Source of the DNA: Parvibaculum sp.
Lineage (GTDB): Bacteria; Pseudomonadota; Alphaproteobacteria; Parvibaculales; Parvibaculaceae
Direction of reading: 5' to 3'
Assembly: GCF_030651915.1 (NCBI RefSeq)
Contig: NZ_JAUSBV010000002.1
Coordinates: 572,414 to 636,413 of the forward strand
DNA: 64,000 nucleotides
The stretch's first letter is position 1; each line of letters opens with the position of its first letter. The notes below the pieces were generated by a model that worked only from the letters and a program-made list of their open reading frames with translations, was not told the DNA's origin and ran no database searches. Both the position numbers and the translations under genes were made by a program. Below are positions 1-7,767 of the stretch, piece by piece.

Positions 1-421
1 CGACATAGGTGACCTGCCAGTTGCTGGCATGGGGGATGGCGATCTTCAGGCCGATCTGAATGACCGACCAGAGCAGGTAGAAATAGGCGAAATGAATAAT
101 CTTGCCGTCGATGAATTTGCGCAAGTCGCCGTAAAGCGCCTTGTAGGCAAAGAGGCCGGCGACGAGGAAGAAGAGCGGCATGCGGAACGGCTTGGCGAAT
201 TCGGCAAGCGCCCCGAACAGAAGGGGCAGGTGACCGATCGCGACGCCGACGCCGGCGGTCGTGTGTTCCATCACCACCAGAATGATCGTCAGGCCCTTGG
301 CCATATCGATCCAGTCGATGCGCTGTTTCGAGACGTCAAATGCGGTTGCGGCGGCCAATTGCGAAGCTCCTGGGCTCATGCGCGCCGAAATTCGTCCCTT
401 TTCGGGATCGAACCGGCTCAT
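1..421 (-). CDS. Acyltransferase-3 family membrane protein (N-terminal part only)
   Basis: The frame runs off the left edge, so only about 140 N-terminal residues are present. They contain the family signature DWIDMAKGLTIILVVMEH followed by FRMPLFFLVAGLFAYK and a further hydrophobic segment, which is the first part of the multi-span acyltransferase-3 (OafA/NodX-like) fold that acylates sugars or lipids at the inner membrane. I start at the ATG at 421; a second in-frame ATG at 379 is possible and neither has a strong ribosome site. The gene is leftward, 49 bases downstream of gluQ on the same strand. Acceptor substrate cannot be told. Confidence 0.8.
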   Translation of the reverse strand, partial: MSRFDPEKGRISARMSPGASQLAAATAFDVSKQRIDWIDMAKGLTIILVVMEHTTAGVGVAIGHLPLLFGALAEFAKPFRMPLFFLVAGLFAYKALYGDLRKFIDGKIIHFAYFYLLWSVIQIGLKIAIPHASNWQVTYV

Positions 422-470
422 TGAGGTCAGGGAAGCAGATTTCGCGCCAGATCACTCCGATGCCGGATGG

Positions 471-1373
471 TTAAAACCCGACCATGCGCCGGATATCCGC
501 TGGCGTCTTGCCGGCGGCGCGCAGCTCGCGCAGGCCCATGTCGCGGGCGCTCTTCGACAGCCGGCGGCCGGCCGTGTCGCGGATCAGGCGGTGATGGCGG
601 TAACGCGGTTCGGGGAGACCGAGCAGCACCTGCAGGATGCGATGGACATAGGTCGCCGGGAAAAGATCCTGGCCGCGCGTGACCAGCGTCACGCCCTGGA
701 TCGCATCATCGACCGTTACCGCAAGGTGATAGCTCGTCGGCACGTCCTTGCGCGCGATCACGACGTCGCCGAAGAGCGCCGGCTCGACCGTGCAGGTTCC
801 GGTCTCGCCGTTCGGACCTTCGCCTTCCTCGACAAAGGTCAGCGGCGTACCGGCGATTTCCTCGGCTTTCGTCAGTGCCCTTTCTGTGTCGAGACGCCAT
901 GCATAGTTTCTGCCTTCCCACATCATGCGATTCAGTTCGGCTGGCGCCATGTCCTTGTAGATGCCAGGATAAAGCGGCGCGCCGTCAGGGTCCGTCGGCC
1001 AGTTGCGCGGGTCGATACCGCTGCGGGCAATCGCATCGGTGATTTCCTTGCGTGTCGCGAAGCACGGATAGACCAGATTCATCTCGCGCAAGCGTTTCAA
1101 CGCTGCTTCGTAGTCGACGAAATGTTCCGATTGGCGGCGCACCGGCTTTTCCCAGTCGAGGCCGAGCCATGCCAGGTCCTCGTAAATCGCGGCCTCATAG
1201 TCGGGACGGCAGCGGCCGACATCAATATCCTCGATGCGCAGCAGAAAGCGGCCGTGCAGCTCCTTCGCCGTCTCGTACGCAAAAAGCGCCGAACAGGCAT
1301 GACCGAGATGCAGCCAGCCGTTCGGGCTCGGCGCAAAGCGCAGCACTTCGGTCCGTTTGCCGTTTTCCTGCAT
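471..1373 (-). CDS. gluQ: Glutamyl-Q tRNA(Asp) synthetase
   Basis: A 300-residue GluRS-like catalytic domain without an anticodon-binding domain, which in the GluQ-RS family attaches glutamate to queuosine in the wobble position of tRNA-Asp. FAPSPNGWLHLGHACSA carries the HIGH-type motif near the N terminus and GRRLSKSARD the KMSKS-type motif near the C terminus. I start at the ATG at 1373 (MQENGKRTEVLRFAPSP), since the 41 residues upstream are basic and unlike the family. The zinc cysteines of the E. coli enzyme are mostly absent: the corresponding stretch reads YPCFATRK and later LYPGIYK. The divergent esterase starts 76 bases away. Confidence 0.93.
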   Translation of the reverse strand: MQENGKRTEVLRFAPSPNGWLHLGHACSALFAYETAKELHGRFLLRIEDIDVGRCRPDYEAAIYEDLAWLGLDWEKPVRRQSEHFVDYEAALKRLREMNLVYPCFATRKEITDAIARSGIDPRNWPTDPDGAPLYPGIYKDMAPAELNRMMWEGRNYAWRLDTERALTKAEEIAGTPLTFVEEGEGPNGETGTCTVEPALFGDVVIARKDVPTSYHLAVTVDDAIQGVTLVTRGQDLFPATYVHRILQVLLGLPEPRYRHHRLIRDTAGRRLSKSARDMGLRELRAAGKTPADIRRMVGF

Positions 1374-1449
1374 TGAACTTGCCGATCCATCCTTTAGTTT
1401 GGGACGCGCATTGTTATCGTGCGCGCGCATGTTGCGAAAGGGGAGGCGA

Positions 1450-2127
1450 ATGCCGACAAGTCTGACCGGCCCGAGCGTCGCTGCGGCCAGCGGCAAAACG
1501 CGGCAGCTTGTCGTTCTCTGCCATGGCTACGGATCGGACGGCAACGACCTCATCGGCCTTGCCCCCTACTGGCAACGGCTGCTGCCCGATGCCGCCTTCG
1601 TCGCACCGAACGCGCCTGAGCCCTGTCCCGGCAATCCGATGGGCTATCAGTGGTTTCCGATCGGCCGCCTCGATCCGGACGAGATTCGGCGCGGCGTCGA
1701 AACGGCGGGGCCGGTGCTCGACCGCTTCATCGATGCGCAACTGGGGCTGTACGGGCTTGACGACGCCAATCTGGCGCTGGTCGGTTTCAGCCAGGGCACG
1801 ATGATGTCGCTGCATGTCGGCCTGCGACGCGTCCGTCCGCCAGCCTGCATCGTCGGCTATTCGGGGGCGCTCGCCGGGCCGGAACGCCTTGCCGCCGAGA
1901 TCCGGGGCCGCCCGCCGGTGCTGATGGTTCACGGCGACAGCGACGACATGCTGCCGGTCGCCCGGATGCATCAGGCCGTGCAGGCGCTTGGGGAAGCCGG
2001 GCTTGCGGTGCAGTGGCATGTTTCGGCGGGGCTCGGTCACAGCATTGACGAGGTGGGTCTGACGATGGGCGGGCACTTTATTGCCGACGCAATTGCCGGC
2101 CGTCTCGGGACGGCGGCGGCGGGCTGA
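1450..2127 (+). CDS. Carboxylesterase / phospholipase (alpha/beta hydrolase)
   Basis: A 225-residue dienelactone-hydrolase/lysophospholipase-like alpha/beta hydrolase. The nucleophile elbow GFSQG gives Ser114, the acid lies in HGDSDDMLP (Asp163-166) and the histidine in GLGHSID (His197), so the triad is complete. The start at 1450 follows AAAGGGGAGG with good spacing; an upstream in-frame ATG would overlap the gluQ 5' end and adds unrelated sequence. No signal peptide, so cytoplasmic. It is divergent from gluQ and precedes the HNH gene on the same strand. The natural ester substrate is unknown. Confidence 0.88.
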   Translation: MPTSLTGPSVAAASGKTRQLVVLCHGYGSDGNDLIGLAPYWQRLLPDAAFVAPNAPEPCPGNPMGYQWFPIGRLDPDEIRRGVETAGPVLDRFIDAQLGLYGLDDANLALVGFSQGTMMSLHVGLRRVRPPACIVGYSGALAGPERLAAEIRGRPPVLMVHGDSDDMLPVARMHQAVQALGEAGLAVQWHVSAGLGHSIDEVGLTMGGHFIADAIAGRLGTAAAG

Positions 2128-2233
2128 TCCGGACGAAATCTCGTGGCCTTCACAAAGTCGTCGTGCCGGATATAGTAGGCTGACGGCTACGGGGAGCGAC
2201 CATGGCGAGGGCGCGCCTCTTCAGGAGGACGGT

Positions 2234-2794
2234 GTGCACGGATCGTTTGCGAATCCGGATAGTTGTCCGGCGCTGGTGCTGAACGCGGATTACAGGCCGC
2301 TCAGCTATTACCCTCTCTCGCTCTGGTCCTGGCAGGACACGATCAAGGCGGTGTTTCTCGACCGCGTCAATATCGTCTCCTGCTACGATACGGCCGTCCG
2401 GTCGCCGACATTCGAAATGAAGCTGCCGAGCGTCGTTTCGCTGAAATCCTATGTGAAGCCGGCGCGGTTTCCCGCCTTCACGCGGTTCAATCTGTTCTTG
2501 CGCGACCGGTTCACCTGTCAGTATTGCGCAGCGCGGCAGGAACTTACTTTCGATCATGTGGTCCCGCGCTCGCGCGGTGGACAGACGACATGGGAAAACG
2601 TCATCACCGCTTGCGCGCCCTGCAATCTCAAAAAGGGCGGCAAGATGCCGGCGGACGCACAGATGTTCCCGACGCATCCACCGTTCCGGCCGACGGTCGG
2701 CGACCTGCACCGCAACGGCCGCGCTTTCCCGCCCAACTATCTTCATGACAGCTGGCAGGACTATCTCTACTGGGACAGCGAGCTGGAGCCGTAA
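2234..2794 (+). CDS. HNH endonuclease family protein
   Basis: A 186-residue HNH protein. CQYC (95-98) and CAPCN (127-131) form the zinc-binding pairs around the core FDHVVPRSRGG (Asp107-His108). The N-terminal PALVLNADYRPLSYYPLSLW block is the highly conserved part of this alphaproteobacterial single-copy family, whose physiological DNA target is not established. I choose the GTG at 2234 because AGGAGG lies five bases upstream (2223-2228); the in-frame ATG at 2081 sits inside the preceding gene. It converges on coq7 with only five bases between stops. Confidence 0.88.
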   Translation: MHGSFANPDSCPALVLNADYRPLSYYPLSLWSWQDTIKAVFLDRVNIVSCYDTAVRSPTFEMKLPSVVSLKSYVKPARFPAFTRFNLFLRDRFTCQYCAARQELTFDHVVPRSRGGQTTWENVITACAPCNLKKGGKMPADAQMFPTHPPFRPTVGDLHRNGRAFPPNYLHDSWQDYLYWDSELEP

Positions 2795-2799
2795 GCGGC

Positions 2800-3399
2800 T
2801 CAGGCCTTCTCGGAAATCCGTATGGCGAGGCGGCAGGCGGCCTTGATGGCCCCGGAAAGCAGCGGGTAGGCCGGGGCTTCCCTCGCGCCGGCCTCGATTG
2901 CCTCATCGCGGTGGCGCACTTCTTCCAGACGGAATTCCTCGATCGTGTCACGCAACGGTTTTTCGGCGTCGCCCAATCCGTCGAGCCGGCCGACCTGCGA
3001 CCTGTAGTGTTCGTCGATTACTTCTTCCACCGCCGCCGTGCAGGCATGGGCCGCCTTCTCACCCATCAGCGCGGTTGCCGCGCCGAGCGCGAAACCGGCG
3101 ACATGCCAGACCGGCGCGAAAGCGGTGGGGCGGACGCCGCGCTCATTGACGATTTCGTTGAAGCGGGCGAGATGTGCTTCCTCGTCCTTCGCCATGTGTT
3201 CGAGTTTTGCGACAAGGTTGCGCTTGTGCGGCAGGTTGCGCAGAACGGCGAGTTGACCCTGGTAGATGCGCACGGCGCCATATTCGCCGGCATGATCGAC
3301 GCGAATCATTTCTTCAATCGCGTCGTCGCACGTATGGCCGGGCTGCGCCGAAACGCGCGCCGTCTTGCCAGGCTTGCCCTTGTGGTTGCCGGCGGTCAT
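2800..3399 (-). CDS. coq7: Demethoxyubiquinone hydroxylase Coq7
   Basis: A 199-residue carboxylate-bridged di-iron oxygenase that carries out the C6 hydroxylation of demethoxyubiquinone at the membrane. Iron ligands are visible: Glu39 in DHAGEYGA, the E73-x2-H76 pair in KDEEAHLARF, a glutamate in AVEEVIDEHY and the E160-x2-H163 pair in LEEVRHRDE. The ATG at 3399 is overlapped by the dsbB stop (TGATG), so the two are probably translationally coupled; longer frames that run back through dsbB in another phase are not real. O2-dependent, so it fits an aerobe. Confidence 0.95.
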   Translation of the reverse strand: MTAGNHKGKPGKTARVSAQPGHTCDDAIEEMIRVDHAGEYGAVRIYQGQLAVLRNLPHKRNLVAKLEHMAKDEEAHLARFNEIVNERGVRPTAFAPVWHVAGFALGAATALMGEKAAHACTAAVEEVIDEHYRSQVGRLDGLGDAEKPLRDTIEEFRLEEVRHRDEAIEAGAREAPAYPLLSGAIKAACRLAIRISEKA

Positions 3400-3929
3400 C
3401 AGGCTTCTCCGCGGCTGTCGCGGTAAAACCGCCAGAGCGGCAGCGCGGCGAGCGCGCCGAGCGCCATCGAAATCAGCAAGTTGAAGCCTGCCAGCGAAAT
3501 ACCGAAAAGCGACCAGGCCGCCTCGTCGCAACGCGGCGCATGGACGCGGCCCTGTAGCGCCGATTGAAGCTCTTCGAGCGAGCCCGAGACGAGGCCGCCC
3601 GAACCGCAGGCAACCGGACCTTCCCACCATTTTTGTTCGACGCCGATGTGATAGGTCGAAATCCCGACAGCGCCCGCATAGGCCGCGACACAGAGGCCCA
3701 GAAAGAACAGCACACCGATACCGATATTGGCCTCGCGTGACAGAATACCGGCAATCAGCGCCGCGCCGATGGCAAAATAATGTGGTGCACGGCCCTGAAG
3801 GCAGAGCGAGCAGGGGATGTAACCCAGCACATGTTCGAAGAAAAAGGCACCGGCCAGCGTCGCGACGCTGGCGGCAAGCAGAATCCAAGGGATGGCGGTC
3901 GAAGGGATACGCTCCATCATGGCCGACAT
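3399..3929 (-). CDS. dsbB: Disulfide bond formation protein DsbB
   Basis: A 176-residue inner-membrane quinone reductase that reoxidises DsbA. Four hydrophobic segments are present; the first periplasmic loop carries C40-S-L-C43 and the second the C108/C134 pair (VACGSGG and APRCDEA). The coupling with coq7 by TGATG overlap is functionally sensible, since DsbB hands electrons to ubiquinone. The start could be Met1 or the Met4/Met5 that follow. Confidence 0.92.
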   Translation of the reverse strand: MSAMMERIPSTAIPWILLAASVATLAGAFFFEHVLGYIPCSLCLQGRAPHYFAIGAALIAGILSREANIGIGVLFFLGLCVAAYAGAVGISTYHIGVEQKWWEGPVACGSGGLVSGSLEELQSALQGRVHAPRCDEAAWSLFGISLAGFNLLISMALGALAALPLWRFYRDSRGEA

Positions 3930-4013
3930 TGAAGCACGGGGGCCCTGCGCCTGTCGCGTGCCTTGTCGCCGCAGCGAGAGAGGGTGTGCCTGGCCGCCGC
4001 CGCTTCTTTTCGA

Positions 4014-4041
4014 TTGAAGGCCCGGGCCGGCCCAGTATGAT
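4014..4041 (+). promoter_or_regulatory. Probable sigma70-type promoter of tRNA-Leu
   Basis: TTGAAG (4014-4019) and TATGAT (4036-4041) are separated by 16 bases and lie 18 bases before the tRNA. Both boxes differ little from consensus, which is what a strong tRNA promoter would show. Assigned by eye only. Confidence 0.55.
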
Positions 4042-4059
4042 GCGCCCCGCGCTTCGGGA

Positions 4060-4145
4060 GCCCCTGTGGCGGAATGGTAGACGCGGCAGACTCAAAATCT
4101 GTTGTTGGCAACAACGTGCTGGTTCGAGTCCGGCCAGGGGCACCA
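4060..4145 (+). tRNA. tRNA-Leu(CAA)
   Basis: An 86-base class II tRNA with encoded CCA. The acceptor GCCCCTG pairs with CAGGGGC, the T arm carries GGTTCGAGTCC, the anticodon loop CTCAAAA gives anticodon CAA (reads UUG), and the long variable arm TGTTGGCAACAAC marks it as leucine type. It lies between dsbB (divergent) and an acetyltransferase whose stop is five bases beyond its 3' end. No attachment-site duplication of its 3' end was noticed nearby. Confidence 0.96.
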
Positions 4146-4150
4146 CGCTT

Positions 4151-4663
4151 TCAATCGATTCTCCGTTGCATCAGCACCAGGTCGAGCCAGCGGTCGAATT
4201 TGCGGCCGACTTCGGGCATGCGCGCCACCTCGCGAAAGCCGAAACGCTCATGCAGGCGGATCGAGGCAAGATTGCCGGCCTCAATGCCGGCGACCATCGC
4301 ATGCATGCGGAGGCTGGCGGCGGCCTCGATCAGCGGCGGCATCAACATGCCGGCGATGCCCAGCCCGCGCAGATCGCTTCTTACATAGACCGAATTCTCG
4401 ACCGTGAAACGATAGCCCTGAAAGGGACGAAAATCGCCGAAGGTCGCATAGCCGGCTACCGCGCCGCTTTCATTGATCGCTGCCAGCACGGGAAATCCGC
4501 GTGCCTGCCGCTCGCGAAGCCAGCTGCGGCGGTTTTCGAGGTCGACCGGGGTCTCATTCCAGATCGCAGTCGTGTTGGCGATGGCATCATTGTAGATCGC
4601 GAGAATGCCCGGCAGATCAACTTCCGTTGCCGGCCTGACAACGACCCCTGCCGTCTCGTTCAC
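4151..4663 (-). CDS. GNAT N-acetyltransferase, phosphinothricin-acetyltransferase-like
   Basis: A 170-residue GNAT protein. VRPATEVDLPGILAIYNDAI and TTAIWNE at the N terminus and the acetyl-CoA-binding RSDLRGLGIAGMLM followed by GIEAGNLASIRLHERFGF are typical of the Pat/Bar/YncA group, which acetylates small amines such as phosphinothricin or methionine sulfoximine. I choose the GTG at 4663, which overlaps the stop of the TetR gene by GTGA and follows CGGGAA; the ATG at 4678 inside that gene has no ribosome site. Co-transcribed with the regulator, so probably under its control. Confidence 0.85.
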   Translation of the reverse strand: MNETAGVVVRPATEVDLPGILAIYNDAIANTTAIWNETPVDLENRRSWLRERQARGFPVLAAINESGAVAGYATFGDFRPFQGYRFTVENSVYVRSDLRGLGIAGMLMPPLIEAAASLRMHAMVAGIEAGNLASIRLHERFGFREVARMPEVGRKFDRWLDLVLMQRRID

Positions 4664-5319
4664 TTCCCGCCGTCCCAATGTTCGTTCAGCAACTTCGCGA
4701 ACCAGTTGCGGAAGCGCTTGATACCGTCCTGATCGAGACCAACCGCTTCGGCCAATTGACGGCCGACGATTGCCTCGCCGAAGGCGGCATTGGCCGTCAG
4801 CATCGCCATGAACAGCGTGTCTTCCTTGTCGGGTGTGGGTTTGCCGGCCTTCTCGGCATATTCGGCGCGGCGTAGCTGCAGCGCATCCACGATTTCGCCC
4901 ATGATGTTGTGCGTGGTGGAGTTCTCGGTCGCCCGGCCGGTGAGCAGCAGCCAGGAAAGAAGACGCGCCGTGCCGCGGTCGCTCAGCGCCTCGAACACAT
5001 GACCGATGTGATCGGTGGCGTCGGAACTCGCGTGTCCGCCGCCGAGTGCCGTCAGCATGGTATCGCGCAGTTGCGTGTTGGCACGTGCGATCAGCGCGCG
5101 GACCAGCCCCTCCCGGCTCTCAAAATGATGAAGGATGGCGGGGTGTGAAATGCCGATGTCGCGGGCGATATCCTGCAGCCTGAGACCCTCGGGCCCCTGC
5201 TGCGCCAGGCGCTTTTCGGCGGCATCGAGAATGAGCCGCCGTGCCTCCTCGGCGGTGCGGCGGATGCGTTTTCCCGCCGGTTTGGCGGGGTTTGCGGCGG
5301 TTCTGGCGGCGGTCGACAA
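4660..5319 (-). CDS. TetR-family transcriptional regulator
   Basis: A 219-residue TetR repressor. The N-terminal helix-turn-helix is seen in RLQDIARDIGISHPAILHHF, followed by the tyrosine-free linker SREGLVRALI and a helical ligand domain. I choose the TTG at 5319 after GAGGGAG rather than the ATG at 5382, because the latter lies upstream of a TATAAT box and palindromes that look like its own promoter and operator. It overlaps the downstream acetyltransferase by four bases and is divergent from coq4, which it may also influence. Confidence 0.85.
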   Translation of the reverse strand: MSTAARTAANPAKPAGKRIRRTAEEARRLILDAAEKRLAQQGPEGLRLQDIARDIGISHPAILHHFESREGLVRALIARANTQLRDTMLTALGGGHASSDATDHIGHVFEALSDRGTARLLSWLLLTGRATENSTTHNIMGEIVDALQLRRAEYAEKAGKPTPDKEDTLFMAMLTANAAFGEAIVGRQLAEAVGLDQDGIKRFRNWFAKLLNEHWDGGK

Positions 5320-5338
5320 GCCGGACTCCCTCAGACAA

Positions 5339-5370
5339 ATTATATTGACAACAATGTCAGTACCCGGTAC
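5339..5370 (-). promoter_or_regulatory. Candidate promoter and TetR operator
   Basis: On the minus strand a TATAAT (5344-5339) is immediately preceded by the palindrome TGACATTGTTGTCA (5346-5359) and then by a second, GTACCCGGTAC (5360-5370). The side-by-side dyads overlapping a promoter just upstream of a TetR gene are what an autoregulatory operator looks like. The -35 region is poor. Which dyad, if either, binds the protein is not known. Confidence 0.5.
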
Positions 5371-5425
5371 ATAAAGCAGCAAGGGGCGTAGATGTATACC
5401 TCATCCTAGCAACGGGATTAGAGCG

Positions 5426-6220
5426 ATGACGACAGCCAGTCCAGCCGATTTCAACGGATCCGTTCCTGCAAAGCGGAGGCGCAAGCGTATCGAACCCCTG
5501 AAAGCCATCCGGGCGATCCGCGCGTTGATCGCGGACAAGGAAGATACGGGCCAGGTTTTCAAGATCATCGACGCCTTGTCCGGTAATGTCAGCGACCGGC
5601 AATTCAAGCGGTTCATCGCCACCGAGATGGGGCACCGGATCGTCGCCGAGAAACGCGATCTGATCGCCGTGCTCAACGATCGCGAGCGGCTTTCGCGCCT
5701 GCCCGCAGGTACGCTTGGCCGCACCTATTACGAATTCATGGCTGAAGAAAACCTGACCGCCGACGGGCTCGTCGAGGCGAGCCGCGAAGTGCCGCTGCGC
5801 GATGAACGCTCCGAAGCCGAGCGCATTTTCGGCGACCGGCTGCGCGACGCTCACGATCTCTGGCATGTGACGACCGGCTATGGCCGCGACGGGCTTGGCG
5901 AGCTGGCGCTGCTGTCCTTCACCTACGCGCAGACGCGCAATCGCGGCATCGGTTTCATCGTTCTGGTGGGCCTGCGGGTCAGTACCAAGCGCAATCCCGA
6001 TCTGAAGCTCGGACGCGTCGTGCGTGAGGGTTTCCGCCACGGGAAGCAGGCCAAATGGCTGCCTGAAACCGATTGGGAGGCTATGCTCGAAAAGCCGATC
6101 AATGAAGTTCGCGCCTTGCTGGGTATCGCCCCGCCTGCGGCCTATCGTGCCGTTGAGCCGATCACGAGCGAGCGGGAACGCGCTTTCGCCGAACGGCAGG
6201 CGCTCAAGAAAGCGGCCTGA
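5426..6220 (+). CDS. coq4: Coq4-like ubiquinone biosynthesis protein
   Basis: A 264-residue Coq4-family protein. The family metal-site motif HD-x2-H-x11-E is intact: His143, Asp144, His147 and Glu159 in AHDLWHVTTGYGRDGLGEL. Coq4 is needed for ubiquinone synthesis in eukaryotes and in bacteria is found mainly in alphaproteobacteria; its exact step is debated, with evidence for a decarboxylase/hydroxylase role at ring C1. It is not adjacent to coq7, but both lie within 3.5 kb. The N terminus is basic (residues 16-21). It is divergent from the TetR gene across the palindromes. Confidence 0.88.
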   Translation: MTTASPADFNGSVPAKRRRKRIEPLKAIRAIRALIADKEDTGQVFKIIDALSGNVSDRQFKRFIATEMGHRIVAEKRDLIAVLNDRERLSRLPAGTLGRTYYEFMAEENLTADGLVEASREVPLRDERSEAERIFGDRLRDAHDLWHVTTGYGRDGLGELALLSFTYAQTRNRGIGFIVLVGLRVSTKRNPDLKLGRVVREGFRHGKQAKWLPETDWEAMLEKPINEVRALLGIAPPAAYRAVEPITSERERAFAERQALKKAA

Positions 6221-6314
6221 TTCAGCCAATTTTATCCGTTTCCGAAGCAAGACTACTTGGTCTTTGCCACTTCCCGGTTATGCTTGTACCGATCAAGCAT
6301 GCGGGGAGGGGACG

Positions 6315-6683
6315 GTGCTGACCGTTTATGGCCTGAAGAATTGCGACACCTGCCGCAAGGCCTTGAAATGGCTGGCCGATCAGGACATTCCCCATCGCTT
6401 TCATGACGTCCGCGCCGACGGGATCGCGCTTGCCGACATCAAGCGTTTCGCCAAGGCCGTCGGCACGGAAACGCTGCTCAACAAGGCCAGTACGACATGG
6501 CGAAACATGCCCAAAAGCATGGTTGGGCATGATGCAGGCGCCGATGCCCTGAAACTGATGGTCGAACACCCGACCCTGATCAAGAGGCCGGTCTTCGAGA
6601 ATCGGACGGGCGGGGTCGTGGTCGGCTTTCGGGAGCCGCAGAAGGCCCAACTGGCGGCACTTGCCGGCGCGGTGACAAAGTGA
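6315..6683 (+). CDS. ArsC/Spx-family thioredoxin-fold protein
   Basis: A 122-residue protein of the ArsC/Spx/YffB family, usually 110-130 residues. LTVYGLKNCDTCRKALKWL has the N-terminal CxxC (Cys10, Cys13), NKASTTWRNM is the middle family block, and LIKRPVFENRTGGVVVGF is the C-terminal one. Most such proteins outside ars operons are of unknown role (YffB-like, glutathione-linked reductases); there are no arsenic genes nearby. The GTG at 6315 follows GGGGAGGGG. Its stop overlaps the GTG of the next gene. Confidence 0.87.
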   Translation: MLTVYGLKNCDTCRKALKWLADQDIPHRFHDVRADGIALADIKRFAKAVGTETLLNKASTTWRNMPKSMVGHDAGADALKLMVEHPTLIKRPVFENRTGGVVVGFREPQKAQLAALAGAVTK

Positions 6684-7264
6684 GGCTCGGAGGCCGTGCG
6701 GCGCCCATATCGGCGCTGGCGCTGCCGATCGGAACACCGCGCCTCGTTCTGCGCGATTTCACCGTGCGCGACCTCGACGACGTTCATGCCTATGCCTCGC
6801 TTGAGGAGGTGACGCGTCATCTGATCTGGGGGCCGAACACGCTGGCGCAGAGCCGGGAGACAATCCGCGGCTTTCTCGACGACCAGAAGCAGAAGCCGCG
6901 TGTCAGTTTCGACCTGGCCATCGTGTTGAGGGGCGGCAAACGGCCGCGCGTGATCGGCGGCGTCGGCCTCAAATTCGCCGATTGGGAGCGCCGGACGGGC
7001 GATCTCGGCTATGCGCTGCATCCGGATTACTGGGGCCATGGCTATGCCGCCGAAGCGGCGCAGGCATTGATGGAGGCTGGCTTCCGTGAACTCGGGCTGC
7101 AGCGCATCTATGCGACCTGCGATCAGCGCAACAAGGCGTCGGCGCGGGTGATGGAGCGGCTCGGGATGCGCCGCGAGGGCGCGCTGCGCCAGAGCAAATA
7201 TATTCAGGGCTCGTGGCGGGACGAATATCTCTATGCGATCCTCGCCAGCGAATTTTTTGCCTAG
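6680..7264 (+). CDS. GNAT N-acetyltransferase, RimJ/RimL-like
   Basis: A 194-residue acetyltransferase_3-type GNAT protein: TPRLVLRDFTVRDLDDVHAY at the N terminus, GYALHPDYWGHGYAAEA as the acetyl-CoA loop and RNKASARVMERLGMRREG near the C terminus. These modify ribosomal-protein N termini or small molecules; the substrate is not predictable. It starts with GTG at 6680 in a GTGA overlap with the ArsC-like gene, so translation is coupled. Its TAG shares a CTAG with the stop of the convergent TusA-like gene. Confidence 0.86.
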   Translation: MRLGGRAAPISALALPIGTPRLVLRDFTVRDLDDVHAYASLEEVTRHLIWGPNTLAQSRETIRGFLDDQKQKPRVSFDLAIVLRGGKRPRVIGGVGLKFADWERRTGDLGYALHPDYWGHGYAAEAAQALMEAGFRELGLQRIYATCDQRNKASARVMERLGMRREGALRQSKYIQGSWRDEYLYAILASEFFA

Positions 7265-7560
7265 AGACCGCGCACGGGCTTTGCCACCAAGTCCATATCT
7301 TCTTCATGGATATTGTCGCCGCGGCGGATCAGGAATTCGATCCAGGTACCGCGGTCGCGCATTTCGATGAGCTCGTGGCCGGCCTGGGAGCAGAAATGCG
7401 GCATGTCGATCCTCGCCACCGGGTCGCTCGCGAAGACGCGCAGAAGCGCGCCGGGGGCGAGGCGCAACAGCCGCTTGCGGGCGCGCAGTACCGGCAGCGG
7501 GCATTGCTGACCGATCACATCGAGCAGGATTTCGCCTGTATCCTCGCGACTTTCTTCCAT
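7261..7560 (-). CDS. TusA-family sulfurtransferase
   Basis: A 99-residue SirA/TusA/YeeD-fold protein. The signature GQQCPLPVLRARKRLL places the persulfide-carrying cysteine at residue 20. Members relay sulfur for tRNA thiolation, cofactor synthesis or sulfur metabolism; with no partner genes here the pathway is open. The length is slightly above the usual 75-85 residues because of a short acidic N-terminal extension and a charged tail. Confidence 0.88.
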   Translation of the reverse strand: MEESREDTGEILLDVIGQQCPLPVLRARKRLLRLAPGALLRVFASDPVARIDMPHFCSQAGHELIEMRDRGTWIEFLIRRGDNIHEEDMDLVAKPVRGL

Positions 7561-7767
7561 TCCCGATCCGGCTCCGACAGGCGCTGACAGGCGGCCGGAT
7601 GATGGCCGCGCGGGGCTGCGCTGTCACCCCGTTTTAACGCGCCCGCCGACGCTAACGCCGAATTTACCGGTAAAATTCCGGCTTTTCTTGACGGTCGCGC
7701 GGGGTCACGGGCATAAAAGAGAAAACGAGGAGAACGCGGCTTTTTTCGGCATCGGAGGGATACGGGG

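Noticed and set aside
4060-4145. tRNA-Leu as an integration site
   Set aside because: I found no repeat of its 3' end and no integrase or foreign-looking DNA beside it.
2800-4146. A 448-residue leftward frame spanning coq7, the dsbB region and the tRNA
   Set aside because: Only its last 199 residues are Coq7; the rest is an out-of-phase read of dsbB and of the tRNA.
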